NCBI RefSeq assembly: GCF_002104995.1
Contig: NW_024468253.1
Location: 930,001-994,000, forward strand
Source of the DNA: Linderina pennispora
Lineage: Eukaryota; Kickxellomycota; Kickxellomycetes; Kickxellales; Kickxellaceae
DNA length: 64,000 bases
Reading direction: 5' to 3'
Each line of letters begins with the position of its first letter. The stretch's first letter is position 1. The notes under the pieces were generated by a model. That model did no database searches. It was not told the DNA's origin and saw only the letters and a list, made by a program, of their open reading frames with translations. Both the position numbers and the translations under genes were made by a program. Shown here in pieces: positions 11,244 to 21,365 of this stretch.

Positions 11244-11410
11244 ACATCGCTCCGTCACAGCAAACTGTGCCATTAGCAAGCATAAATTTCATAATCTGGC
11301 CATAATGTTTGTGTATGTACAAATACCTGTATTTTTTGAAATAGCGATTTTTTTGGCCGAGATATGCGACAAGCATAGTTTACCCACTTTTCCCTACACT
11401 TTTGCAGATA
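11244..11410. other. Short spacer between K+ channel and PCID2
   Basis: AT-rich 167-bp gap holding the channel 3' UTR and the PCID2 leader. A TTTTGCAG immediately before the ATG could be a splice acceptor of a leader intron, but no donor is identified. Confidence 0.35.
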
Positions 11411-12656
11411 ATGAACAGCAGTCTGAATCCAGTAGTATTATCAATCGTACAGTCGGCATCCGAGGGGTTCTTGCTTGAGGACGGCGAGGCGCTGTCGGGG
11501 CTCTTTGTATTCACAGACACGGTCATCGCGCAACTGGGCAGCGCCCTCAGCGACGTCAGTGACTTTTCATCATACCAGGTAGCGATCCTAGACGACGCAT
11601 TCGCGCGCTTCACCATCGCCTATCTACAGTACGTGCGCGACTACTCGCATTCAGACGCCAGCCAGCGCAGCAAGCTCATGCTCAAAATCGCGGCCTACTT
11701 CGAGCCAGTGTTTATGCCGTCGGGGCGCTTCTGGCTGTTACCTGTGTTGCGCGCAATCGCGGCATCTCTCTATCGCCTATCACGCAATGCAGACCGGCTG
11801 GAGATGGGCGGCAGGAAAGCGCAGGTGCAGGCCGCGTCGCAGCTGCAAGGGCCTGCTGCGGGTGGTTCTGTCGGACCGCGATACATTGCCGGACTCGAAG
11901 CACGGCGGGGCGCTGTTTGTGGCAGCGCTACTGGTGCGTGTGTCGCTGAAGATCGGGGTGATGCCGCCAGCGCATGGGGCAATCGGTAATGTGGCCGAGG
12001 CGGGGCTGGACTTCCGGTGGTTTTCGCTGCGCGACCAGATGACGTATCGGTACTGGGCCGGGCGGTACTACTTGGTGTGCTATCGGTTTGAGGCGGCGCG
12101 GCGGGAGCTCGAGTATGCGTTTAATGCGTGCCCGGCGTACCATGTGCATAATAAGCATGCGATTCTGCGGCATCTGGTCGTGGCCAATATGGTGCGCGGG
12201 CGGCTGCCTACGCAGTATCTGCTGAGCAAGTACAATGTAGAGCCGGTGTTTGGGATCCTGGTGCACCATTTCCGGCAAGGCAACATTGCGGCATTCCAGA
12301 CTGCGCTGATCGACAATATGGAGTTCTTCCGGTCGCAGGGCACGTTCCTGATACTGTATGAGCGCACGGAGGTGCTGATGTATAGGAATGTGCTGAAGAA
12401 GCTGCGCAATATGCTGGCCCAGGAGCAGCAGGCGCACAAGGTGATTCCGTACAGGCAAATACTGACGGCCTTCCGGGTCGCCTCGCGCAATCCGGACATG
12501 GATGTGTTTGAGATGGAGAGCATTGTGGCGTCGCTGATATCGCAAAGGTATATCCAAGGGTACCTGTTCCACCACCAGCAGGTGCTGAATCTGGGCTCCA
12601 AGACCCCGTTCCCTCATATCAAGGACGTGGGTCTCCCTGGTGGGCAGCAGGGGTAG
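11411..12656 (+). CDS. THP1: PCI-domain protein of the TREX-2 mRNA export complex (PCID2/Thp1), frame-broken
   Basis: Partner of Sac3/GANP in TREX-2, linking transcription to nuclear pore export. The N-terminal helical part is followed by YRYWAGRYYLVCYRFEAARR, NKHAILRHLVVANMVRGRLP and FFRSQGTFLILYERTEVLMY. It ends in a winged-helix PCI segment with SQRYIQGYLFHHQQVLNLGS KTPFP; the GY-x-x-H-x-Q-x-x-L...PFP ending is typical of PCID2. About 415 residues, close to family size. One extra base near 11850 (around CTGCAAGGGCCTG) shifts the frame; reading across it restores LQGLLRVVLSDRD. CSN12 is a related alternative, but the tail favours PCID2/Thp1. Confidence 0.87.
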
Positions 12657-12715
12657 TGGGGATATATATAGATAGCTGTGGAATATATGATAAACATGGA
12701 AAGGCATAGAAGATG

Positions 12716-13999
12716 TTAGACGACGAGGCAGCCCTCGGCGGTCATTTCGCCCTTACGCTCAGCGAGGAACCGCGCGCGGATGTAGGGGTCAAGCTCAGCC
12801 ACTGACTTCTTGAATGTGTCAGCCACCTCGCCACGGAGCGGCTCCTCATTGTCCTTGATCCAGCCCCCAGTGCTGGCTTCAAAGGCGTCGACGGCTGCCA
12901 CAAAGTTTTTCTCAGCGGCATCCCTGGCAGCAGCATCAAACATGGGCTCGTTCTCCTTGCGGGTGGGCATGGGATGCTCCCGCTTGAACTTCTTCTTGCC
13001 GCCCATTTCCTCGGGGATCTGGCCAATGTCAATATAGGCCTGCAGCTGCTGGACGTTCTTGGCAAAGACGATGCGCTTGGCGATGATCGGGTCGAACCAC
13101 GGCGAGATGAGCTTCCAGATGCCAGAGAACAGCCACGAGTTGACGTAGACGATGATCAGCTGGAAGGTCTCTGGGTAAATGGTGTTGTTCATGGTGATGA
13201 TGGTCTTGACGAAGCCGTAGTCGATGTTCTCCATTTTGAAGCTCGACATGTCGTAGACCAGCGTGGCGCGCTCGCCATTGGCACGGGTAATCAGCGACGC
13301 CTGCTCCATGGCAAAGGCTGTGTATTTCTCACCAAAGCCCTCGCCATGCTCGCGTGGGATATTCTCATGGACTCGCACCACCAAAAGGGGGCACCCGAGC
13401 TTGTCTTTTCCTGGCACATACGTCAAGCCGCGCTCCATCATGCGCATATTCATAGTTGCCTCGCCCTGCCACACCAGCTTGTCCATTGCATGTGTGGCCC
13501 GCCATTCCACGGCTCCCACCAGCAGCTGGAACGCGCGGTCAACGTCCCACTCGCGTGCGATCAGGAACGCCAGCGGGAACGAGTCCGGGTGCTGGTGTGA
13601 CATGGCCGCCTGCCAGAACGCATTGCGGAAGGAGCGCGAGCCCGGCCGGTCGCCGAACAGTGGCCGGAAATCCCTCGGCACCACCGCCGATGTTTTGCCC
13701 GACAGGTACAAGGCATCGTTGACAGTCTTGTATTTGACGTTGTCTATGCGTGTCTTGTTGGCAGAATACCATTGGGAGACGGCTGCAGGCGTATCGTCCA
13801 GTTCAGCCAGATCGCCAGCCTTGAATGGGTCGGCGGGGACTGCGATTGGCTTGTCCTTGTGGTCGACAAAGTAGTTCAGGATCTTGGCCCACATTTGCTT
13901 GAGCTTCTGCTCCTGGCTGGCGGTCAGATGGCCGACCTTGCCGTCGGTTACCGGCGCACCGGTCTTGTAGTTGTTGAGGATAGGGTAGTCGCCCGCCAT
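12716..13999 (-). CDS. Sec14-like CRAL-TRIO lipid-transfer protein
   Basis: Single uninterrupted exon encoding 427 residues from MAGDYPILNNYKTG. A CRAL-TRIO N-terminal helix region (FPLAFLIAREWDVDRAFQLL) precedes the lipid-binding fold: MMERGLTYVPGKDKLGCPLL, ATLVYDMSSFKMENIDYGFV, YPETFQLIIVYVNSWLFSGI and a closing IPEEMGGKKKF. This order matches fungal Sec14 homologues of the Csr1/Pdr16 kind, which exchange phosphatidylinositol with other lipids between membranes. The frame stays open upstream to 14374, but that extension is Cys/Leu-rich without family similarity, so the start at 13999 is preferred. It converges on PCID2 with 59 bp between stops. Confidence 0.88.
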   Translation of the reverse strand: MAGDYPILNNYKTGAPVTDGKVGHLTASQEQKLKQMWAKILNYFVDHKDKPIAVPADPFKAGDLAELDDTPAAVSQWYSANKTRIDNVKYKTVNDALYLSGKTSAVVPRDFRPLFGDRPGSRSFRNAFWQAAMSHQHPDSFPLAFLIAREWDVDRAFQLLVGAVEWRATHAMDKLVWQGEATMNMRMMERGLTYVPGKDKLGCPLLVVRVHENIPREHGEGFGEKYTAFAMEQASLITRANGERATLVYDMSSFKMENIDYGFVKTIITMNNTIYPETFQLIIVYVNSWLFSGIWKLISPWFDPIIAKRIVFAKNVQQLQAYIDIGQIPEEMGGKKKFKREHPMPTRKENEPMFDAAARDAAEKNFVAAVDAFEASTGGWIKDNEEPLRGEVADTFKKSVAELDPYIRARFLAERKGEMTAEGCLVV

Positions 14000-14999
14000 A
14001 TTTGGTTTGCAGAGAAAAAAGTAAGGAAGTATAAAGTGTGCTGTGAAGATAAGAAAACAGAAGATACTTGCAGTACTCGAGGAGGCGTTCTTTTTTACTT
14101 GACCAAGCGCGGTGAGAAGGGAGGCGTAGCATTTATACATGCCTGGGAAATCCACGCAGCCTGCCAGACATCCCTGGAACGCCCAGGCAAGAGGGAGGCG
14201 GAATAAATTAGCACGCGCGGCGCACATACTCTTCCCGACAGCGCAGCAGCGCAAAGCCATCCTATAGTGGGCGTTTTCCTGGATGATGGCCAGCAAGCCT
14301 GCACATCCCACGAACAAAAAATAACACCAGCGCAGGTTTTTGTACACGAAATCCACCAGTGCTGGCATAGGCAAATCCCCTGATGGTCAAGTGAGCCGAA
14401 GCTTTCTTCGACACAATGCGATCTTCACATGGCCAGGCAGCAAAAGCGAAGGAGTTACACGCGGTGCAGGTTTCACGGCGCTGTGCAGCGGAGACTGTAG
14501 GCTGGCAGATGGTCCGTCCGCAATCCGCTTCTTGCCAGGGATGGGCAGAAGAAATTGGCAGATCTGTACGCAGCACCACCAGGCAGTATGTTGCTGGAGC
14601 AATAAATCTCCTACTGACACATGGCGCAGGCATCAGGCGACTATTGATGGCGATTGGTGGCAGCAATGGCTTGCGCATAGACCAGTGCCTGGGTGGCAAC
14701 TTCAGTGATCTCATTGTTGGAGCTTGGGCTTGTCCAAAAATGGAGGACATAGCAGCACCATATACTGATGTTGGCGGGCCCAGCTTCATGGCCATAGAGA
14801 TCGGTCTCGAAAATCAGAAAGCAGAGGAGAGGGGTGAAGCAGATGTTAGGTCACATTGCCTTGCGCCCATTATCGCACTGGATTTCAGTGACGACAAAAA
14901 GGATCCACAGTGAGATCCCTCGCAGTTGCACCAGCAACAGCCTTACCACACGAATCCAATTATTTTTTTCGCCACACCTACTTTAACGTTAAACATAGA
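14000..14999. promoter_or_regulatory. 1-kb divergent spacer, no supported gene
   Basis: Open frames of 165-177 codons exist on both strands (14416-14913 plus, 14262-14795 minus), but they overlap each other and resemble no family I know. The segment probably carries the promoters of the Sec14-like and DUF2470 genes. Confidence 0.4.
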
Positions 15000-15764
15000 A
15001 TGTCACGGCAACAAACCAAGCAGCGTCGACAGAAGGGCCGGTTCTCACCCGAGGACGAGGCCCGGCTGATTGCGCGTCTGGACGGCACGTACAATGACGA
15101 GCTGCTGGCGCTGGCGCGGCATTTTGGCGGACAGCTGCAGGCGACTAGGGCGCATGTAAAGGACATTGACGTGCACGGGCTGACGGTTGAGTGGGAGACT
15201 GAGGGGAAGCGCGAGGAAATGCAGTTTGCGTTCCGCGAGGTCACCGGCCCGGCATCGGCCATGGAGGAGATCAACGAACTGGCCACCGAGGCGCTGCAGG
15301 CGCTAGGCGTCACGGAGCCATCGCGGCTGGCGCGCGACCGCGCCCAGCTGCAGTCGCAGCATCTGGTGGATTTCTCGTTCCGGCTGCCAGGCGTGCCGCT
15401 GATGGCGGCGGTTCTGCTGGGCATGGGCCTGCAGGGGTACCTGGGGCTGGTGGCAGAGGTCCACCCGATGGTGTCGTTTTTCCGGGCGGTTCTGCCGCAG
15501 ATGTGGTCGTATTATATATTCGTGGTGGCGTGTGGCCTGCATGTGTTCGAGGGGCTAGCTTGCTGTGCACTGTGCCAGCTGATCAAGCTGTTCCAGCCCA
15601 AGCAGATGTCGACCAGGGAGCAGCTCAAGTGGACGGTGGGCGTGACGCTGTTCGGCTTGGGCTGCTTCCATGACTTCCTCTCGCGGCTGCGCAGGCAGTT
15701 TGCGCTGGCGGATGCCATCGGCCCGCGCCCGCCTAATCCCGCGTCTAGCAAAAAGTCGCAGTGA
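15000..15764 (+). CDS. DUF2470-domain protein with C-terminal membrane region (DUF4499-like)
   Basis: 254 residues in one intact exon starting MSRQQTKQRRQKGRFSPEDE. Residues ~15-95 match the DUF2470 pattern found in heme-utilisation/pyridoxamine-oxidase-like proteins: LDGTYNDELLALARHFGG, then HVKDIDVHGLTVEW and an FREVTGPASAMEEI segment. The C-terminal half has three hydrophobic stretches (LPGVPLMAAVLLGMGLQGYL, MWSYYIFVVACGLHVFEGLA, WTVGVTLFGLGCFHDFL), consistent with the DUF4499 membrane region that accompanies DUF2470 in fungi. Biochemical role is unknown. It converges on the pyrophosphatase gene with only 18 bp between stops. Confidence 0.75.
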   Translation: MSRQQTKQRRQKGRFSPEDEARLIARLDGTYNDELLALARHFGGQLQATRAHVKDIDVHGLTVEWETEGKREEMQFAFREVTGPASAMEEINELATEALQALGVTEPSRLARDRAQLQSQHLVDFSFRLPGVPLMAAVLLGMGLQGYLGLVAEVHPMVSFFRAVLPQMWSYYIFVVACGLHVFEGLACCALCQLIKLFQPKQMSTREQLKWTVGVTLFGLGCFHDFLSRLRRQFALADAIGPRPPNPASSKKSQ

Positions 15765-15782
15765 ATACCAAAGTAGTGTTTT

Positions 15783-16770
15783 CTATGGAAAAGTTGAAGA
15801 ACCCTCTCTATTCTGTGTTGGTGATGACGCCGTTGCGCACAAAGTGCCGATTTTTGCGATGGGGTCTGGGACCGGGCCGGCATTGGCCGGGATGGCGGCA
15901 GCCAGGGCTTTGAGCTCCTCGGCGGCCTTGGATGGCTCCAATGTCCAGCAGCTGGATCCGACAGTGGTGTTGGCCAGGGCAAATTTCGACGGCTTCGGCG
16001 AGTCCATCAGGCGGCGCCAGGCATTGTGTGTCTCGGCGATAACGCGCTCCGCATACTTTGCATCCTTGGGCTGGCCGCCAAAGGCCCAGGGATTCGTCGG
16101 CTTGGCATCGGGCACCTTGTAGTTTGGTGAACCAGTCGACAGTCGCCTCGACCAGGCCAGGCATCAGACGCCGCACATCCTCGATACTGTGCATTTGCGG
16201 CGCCAGCGGGTCATCAGCCCGTATAGCCAGCACCTTCCAGTCCGTCTCGCCGCCATCAATCAGCGCCAGCACGCCCAGCACCTTGACGCTCTGCACGCTG
16301 CCCTGCGCGCACACATTCTGGCCAATCTCCACAACATCCACGGGATCGCCGTCGCCCACGCACCCGGTATCCTGGTCGACGTGGTTTGGGTCCTCGAAGG
16401 TCTGCGGCAGGGCGCCGTAGTTCCAGATGTAGCCCTTGTATGGGAATACGTTGGCGACAAAGCGCAGCTTCCCGTTCTTGGTGTCCTGCGTGATCGGATT
16501 GAATGGCGATGAGGTGTCGATTTCCAGCTTGGCGTTGCTCCAGCGCGGCACCTCGACCACCATGTTGTAGGTGCCGGGCGAAGATGACAGTGGGATGTCG
16601 TGCCAGGGCGAGATCGGCTGCTGCGAGTGCTCAAAGTACATGCGGTGGGTGGGGGTGCCGACTGGCCCGCCCAGCTGCGTTGTCGCGAACTGCGAGTGGT
16701 GCCAGCGCACTGAGTAGACTGGCGGTCTGCTGAGCAGTGGGCGGAGCTTGGGCAGCTGGCGAGCGAGCAT
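15783..16770 (-). CDS. PPA2: Mitochondrial inorganic pyrophosphatase, one frame break
   Basis: Family I soluble pyrophosphatase that hydrolyses PPi to phosphate. The first ~28 residues (MLARQLPKLRPLLSRPPVYS) are Arg-rich without acidic residues, as in matrix targeting signals, so the mitochondrial isoform is inferred. The signature GDGDPVDVVEIG supplies the metal-binding aspartates. Upstream are VEVPRWSNAKLEID, FVANVFPYKGYIWNYGALPQ and the TWED-like QTFEDPNHVDQDTG. An extra base near 16118 shifts the frame; reading across it gives PDAKPTNPWAFGGQPKDAKY and ERVIAETHNAWRRLM. A 12-base A run follows the start on the upstream side. The promoter region, 226 bp, is shared with the Ank-DysF-FYVE-RING gene. 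Confidence 0.88.
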
Positions 16771-16996
16771 GGCGAAGGCTGGTTCCAAATTGCAAAAAAA
16801 AAAAAGTTGAGAAGAAAAGATAAGGTTCGCTTTTGCCGCGGCCCTGACAACCGCGGAATCACGGTGCGATTTCGTCATGCCCCCCACAGGCCACGTTTCC
16901 AGCACGCTCACTCTTTGCCTCCACTTTGTTGTTGTTCAATATTTCTTCCTCTCTGTACTATTTCATATTTCTACTTCGGTTTTTTTGTTGTTGCTA

Positions 16997-19900
16997 ATGG
17001 ACAGTCGAAACAGCCTGAGCGTACCGCACAGCCCCAGCAGCCAAAAGAGCGCGTTCCTGACAGCCGGCCAGCTCGCACTGCCCGACCCATGCACACTCTC
17101 CATAGCAGAGCAGCGCCTGTGGGACTCGCTGCCGCAGTTTGTCGCGCCCAGCGTGCCCGGCAGCGTGCACCCATACTACGGACAAGCCGACAGCCGAGTG
17201 GGCGAGAGCCTGCGCTCCATCATTGCCGACGCCAACCGCAGCGCCAGCGCAACGTCAACACAGTCGGGGACACGCAGCCTGGGCGCCAACCACAGCAGCT
17301 CGCAGACATCCAACACGCAAGGCAGTGCCCAAGCTCGCTGTGCAGCAGGTAGCGACGCCCTCGCAGCTCAGCCCAATGGCAGTGGACGCGCAGACGCAGC
17401 TGCGGCAGGCAAGCGAGCACGGCGACCTGGCGGCGGTGCGGCGGCTGCTGAAGCAGTTCCGCGAAGGAGAAGCTGTGGGAGCTGAGCGTCAACCAGGCGG
17501 TGGCGGCAACGGGCATGGCGGCGCTGCATTATGCGGCAGCGCGCGGGCACGCGGCGGTGGTGCGGGAGCTGTGCGAGGAGGGCGGGGCGGTGGTGGATCT
17601 GCCGGACCGCGAGGGCGAGACGGCGCTGATGAAGGCCGCGTATGGCGGCCATGTGGACGCAGTCGAGTGGCTGGTGGGCGCGGGCGCCGACATGCGACGC
17701 GGCGACCGCGACGGGTGGACGGCGCTGCACAATGCGGCGGGCCGCGGCCACGTGCGGACCGCTGCCTTCCTGGTGGCCAGCGGCGCCCTGGTCGATGCGC
17801 GCAGCCGCCAGGGCCACACGCCGCTGATGAACGCTGCGTCCACCGGCCACGCCGCCATTGTGCAGAGTCTGCTGGCCCACAGCGCCCAGCCCCTGGCCTA
17901 CAACGCCTTTGCTGAGTGCGCATACGACGTGGCCGCCATAGCCCAGCACGCCCACGTCTGCTACTTGCTGGAAACCGCCGAGCGCCGCGTGTGGGCCGAG
18001 TTGACCAGCGAGCCGTACGATCCCATGCGCGTCCATACCACCCAGCTTGGTCTGTCTGTTCGAGAACCAGCGAGCCACCGCGCGCCCACGCCGGTCCACC
18101 TGGCACTGCCAATGGGCGCGCTGGCCCACCGCCTGTCGTTTTTTGCGCGCGCGCGCCAAGACTCGGCGCAGTCGTCGGGTGCTAACACTCCGGCGCCGTT
18201 CGCTGACGCCGATTTCTCAGCGGCCAATCTGATCGCCGGCGATCCGGCGCCCATGACTGACTCCGAGATGGTCCCGCGGCGCATGCGCGACATTCCGCTG
18301 CCGCATGCCGACTCAGGCATGGACTGGTTCTGGCTCAGTGACTGGGCGCCGTTCGTCGGGTGCCGCCCAGAAGTGGTGAGCGACGGCTCGGTCGCGCAGC
18401 ACACCGACCGCAATGGCTGGCAGTACAGCTGCCATGGCTTCAACTCCCCCGAGACCGCCTGGGCGCCCTATGCCCCATCCGATGCTGCCGACTGCGTGCG
18501 GCGCCGCCAGTGGGTAAGAGCCATGAAGCGCCAGGTGCCGCTGGACGATCCGACCGCCGTGATCGCTGCCAACCCGGTGCTTGCCAAGATCACCAGCGAC
18601 GAGGCTGCGCGCGCCCTGGAGCCTGATTACCTGGAAACTGCCCGGACCATCCTCGATGCCACGCGGGAAATCTCCACCTCCGATGCTGCTGTCGAGCACC
18701 GCCTGGAGCTCGAGCAGACCCGCAGCGCCGTGTCGGTGCTTCTGTCCAATATTTCCACCGACGAGAATGACCAGCGCCGCCACGAGGCGCGCAGGCTAGG
18801 CCGATGATGCGCTCAGGCGCGCAGAGGTATTGGCCACCGGCCTGCAGTCCGACACCCAGGACGAGCTGTGCCAGGCACTGAACGAAGGAGAGAACGCGCT
18901 GGGTATTGTTGCTGAGCCTACCGATAATGTGGCTCCGCCGCCATTGCCTCACCGCCCGCTGGCCGAGTCAGTGACTGATCCACTTGAGGTCGAGCGCCAG
19001 ATGCAGGCGTACTTGGAGCAGGCTGAGAGAGAATTCACGCCTGCAGTTGTGCCGCCCAGAGACGAGGTCGTCGATGATGACAACGACGACCGTCTATTTA
19101 ACAAAACCGTGCACGACATTAAACCCAGCAAAGGCGTCACGCAGCGACGATGATGCGGCAGAGTTCGCTGGTAAAGCCACTGTCGCCGAGGCAGGACCTG
19201 CAGAGGGGCCAGCCAGCAGCAGCCAGGGCAGCCCCCAGAACGAGAGCAGCACCTCCATAGCCACTGCCAGCCAATATCGAAGAGGTGGAGGCGGAGGCTG
19301 AGCCGGCGCCGCAAGGACCTGCGGTCAGCAGTGCTGATGCGCCAGTGTCTGCCCGAGTCTGCCTGGGAGCCCGACGAGGCCACGGCCACCTGCCGCCAGG
19401 ACGGCCGGCGCTTCACTCTGTTTCTGCGTCGCCACCACTGCCGCCGCTGCGGCCTAGGTTTTCTGCGACGCGTGCTCTGCCCAGCGCGCGCTGCTCGCAT
19501 CGCCCGTCTCGCCCGCTGGCTACTACGGCGAGTCTGCCGACTCTCCGCAGCCAGTGCATCCGTCTGGCGGCGCCTCGTGCTGGCAGCTGCGCGAGCCAGC
19601 GCGTATGCAATGCCTGCGCCCAGGCCCTCAGCTCAGCCCCGCCCATCGACCACGAGATCGTGTCGCTGCCAGCCGTGCCACACAACTCAGGGACCATCAA
19701 GAGCGCCTATACGATCTTTGGGTCCGCCGAGGACGACCTGTCGCGGGATCTCCCGACCCACCGCCATCGCCGGCGCGGCAGCTCATCGAGTATCCGCGTC
19801 TGTCCGATATGCGACAAGGACTGGGTCGCTGTGTGGCAGCATATGGTGCGCATGCCTGGCGAGGGCTGGCAGGAAGTGCAGGAGCGCCATATCCGCGAAT

Positions 19901-20292
19901 GCATCGAAGATGCATCGGCTGGCATGCAGGGCGCCCGCCCGCACCACAGCGCCGAGTCGCCCGAGCTGCCGCGTCGCAGCACTGGCTTCCTGAGCTTCTT
20001 CGACCGTCTGTCACCGACCGAGACTGAGCCGCGTCCTGTTCCAGACCGCCAGCCGCCTGTGCATAATGCCGAGCATTCAGTGCGCGCCGCGCGGTCGCCA
20101 ATGGGCGTCAAGTATATTGCCTACCGGCTGGCCGGCGACACGCAATTGCTGGGCCAGGAGTGCGCGATTTGCTTCGAGGACTTTGAGCCTGGCCAGACCG
20201 TCGCCCGCCTGAACTGCCTGTGCACGTACCATCTCGAGTGCATTGCCGAATGGCTGCAGCGTACGCCTGCCTGTCCCGTCCACTACGAATAG
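16997..20292 (+). CDS. Ankyrin-DysF-FYVE-RING multidomain endosomal protein (frame-broken)
   Basis: Reading through eight successive +1 breaks gives a protein of about 1,090 residues. Order: Ser/Gln-rich N-terminus; four or five ankyrin repeats (GMAALHYAAARGHAAVVREL, GETALMKAAYGGHVDAVEWL, GWTALHNAAGRGHVRTAAFL, GHTPLMNAASTGHAAIVQSL); a dysferlin-type DysF domain (WFWLSDWAPFVG, DRNGWQYSCHGF, CVRRRQWVRAMKR); a coiled-coil/acidic linker; a FYVE finger (WEPDEATATCRQDGRRFTLF, LRRHHCRRCG, ending QRVCNACA); a CxxC segment (RVCPICDKDWVAVWQHMVRM); and a C-terminal RING (CAICFEDFEPGQ...CLCTYHLECI...ACPVH). FYVE-RING with a CPxH end resembles yeast Pib1, an endosomal ubiquitin ligase. The break at 18799 (CTA-G-GCC) separates a stop from the continuation ADDALRRAEVLATG, supporting one gene. 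A two-gene model split in the linker is the alternative. Confidence 0.72.
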
Positions 20293-20442
20293 GAGATAAT
20301 CAATCAGTAAAATTTAAACATACTGACCATAAGACCCATGCGCCAAGCACTGCCCGCCATATGCTGCTCTTGGCACGAGCGGCTAGTGCGAAGTATTATA
20401 CACCGAATTTTTTTTATATAATCCCTTTCTGTTCCTTTTCCA

Positions 20443-21083
20443 ATGTTTAAGATTTTTGGCAAGCAGCCGACGCCTGAAGAGATGGTGCGCAAGTGGCGCG
20501 CGAGCATCCGCGCCCAGGAGCGCGCGCTCGACCGCCAAACGCGCAACATCCAGATGGAGGAGCAAAAGGTAATGCGATCGATCAGACAGCTGGCCAAGAA
20601 AAACGACACCGCGTCCTGCCGCTCGCTGGCCAAGGAGCTGGTGCGCAGCCGGCGCCAGCGCGACCGCATCATCACCAGCAAGGCGCAGCTGAACTCGATC
20701 GTCCTGGAGCTCCAGCGCCAGGTCGCCGTGCTCAAGGTTGCCGGCAGTCTGCAGAAATCCACCCAGGTCATGAAATCCGTCAATGCCCTGATGCGCGTGC
20801 CGCAGTTGCAGATGACCTTGATGGAGATGTCCAAAGAAATGATGAAGGCCGGCATTATCGAGGAAATGACCCAGGATGTTCTCGAGGGCATGGAGGAGGA
20901 GGGCTGGAGGAGGAGGCTGACGAGGAGGTCGAGGGCATTCTGGCCGAGGTCACGGAGGGCGTGCTGGGGAAGGTCAAGAACGAGGTGCCGAAGCATCATG
21001 TGCCCATGGTCGAAGAAGCGGAAGAGGAAGAGGAGCTAGACTTGGATGATATGCGGGCGAGACTATCGGCACTGCGCTCATGA
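20443..21083 (+). CDS. VPS24: ESCRT-III subunit Vps24/CHMP3, one frame break
   Basis: Small charged helical protein that caps Snf7 filaments with Vps2 in multivesicular-body sorting and scission. It matches CHMP3 rather than CHMP2: MFKIFGKQPTPEEMVRKWRA, QEEKV-like MEEQKVMRSIRQLAKKND, LKVAGSLQKSTQVMKSVNAL and MEMSKEMMKAGIIEEM. The acidic C-terminal part contains EGILAEVTEGVLGK and ends LDDMRARLSALRS, a MIM1-type helix that binds the MIT domain of Vps4. A -1 (or +2) change near 20895, in a run of GAG codons, separates the two halves. It follows the FYVE-RING gene in the same direction with 150 bp between, an interesting endosomal pairing. Part of its 3' end is repeated at 23.4-23.6 kb. Confidence 0.9.
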
Positions 21084-21212
21084 TGTGGTAGCCATTTCTT
21101 TCTCGGCCAATACATGATTATATCTACTGCAATACATACCTGTATCTGATGACATTGAATGACTGCGTAGTTCGACACTTAATTAGTTATTAATAATATA
21201 TAAATCTGATGA

Positions 21213-21227
21213 TATACCGCTGGTATA
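21213..21227. promoter_or_regulatory. Palindromic element upstream of the intact F-box-like gene
   Basis: TATACCGCTGGTATA, about 140 bp before the ATG, corresponds to the 16-bp palindrome at the duplicated locus but lacks one central base. Confidence 0.4.
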
Positions 21228-21365
21228 GTGTGCAGGACAAAGGGGATATGTGCAGAGGAAGACTTTTCAAAATATGCTTAACATGAACCGAAAATTGCCG
21301 TTTTTCCAGCACCTGTCTCTCACCTCTACTTTCTGCACTTTTCTGCACTTTTCTACACTTTAAAC

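Noticed and set aside
14000-14374. N-terminal extension of the Sec14-like protein
   Set aside because: Cys/Leu-rich without family match; the ATG at 13999 gives normal length.
14262-14913. Overlapping frames on both strands
   Set aside because: Neither shows recognisable motifs and each is a shadow of the other.
17368-18159. 263-codon minus-strand frame
   Set aside because: Antisense to the ankyrin repeats; composition artefact.
18797-18810. Ty1-like programmed +1 frameshift site
   Set aside because: The site is CTA-GGC-C, not CTT-AGG-C, and most other breaks in the window share no slippery heptamer.
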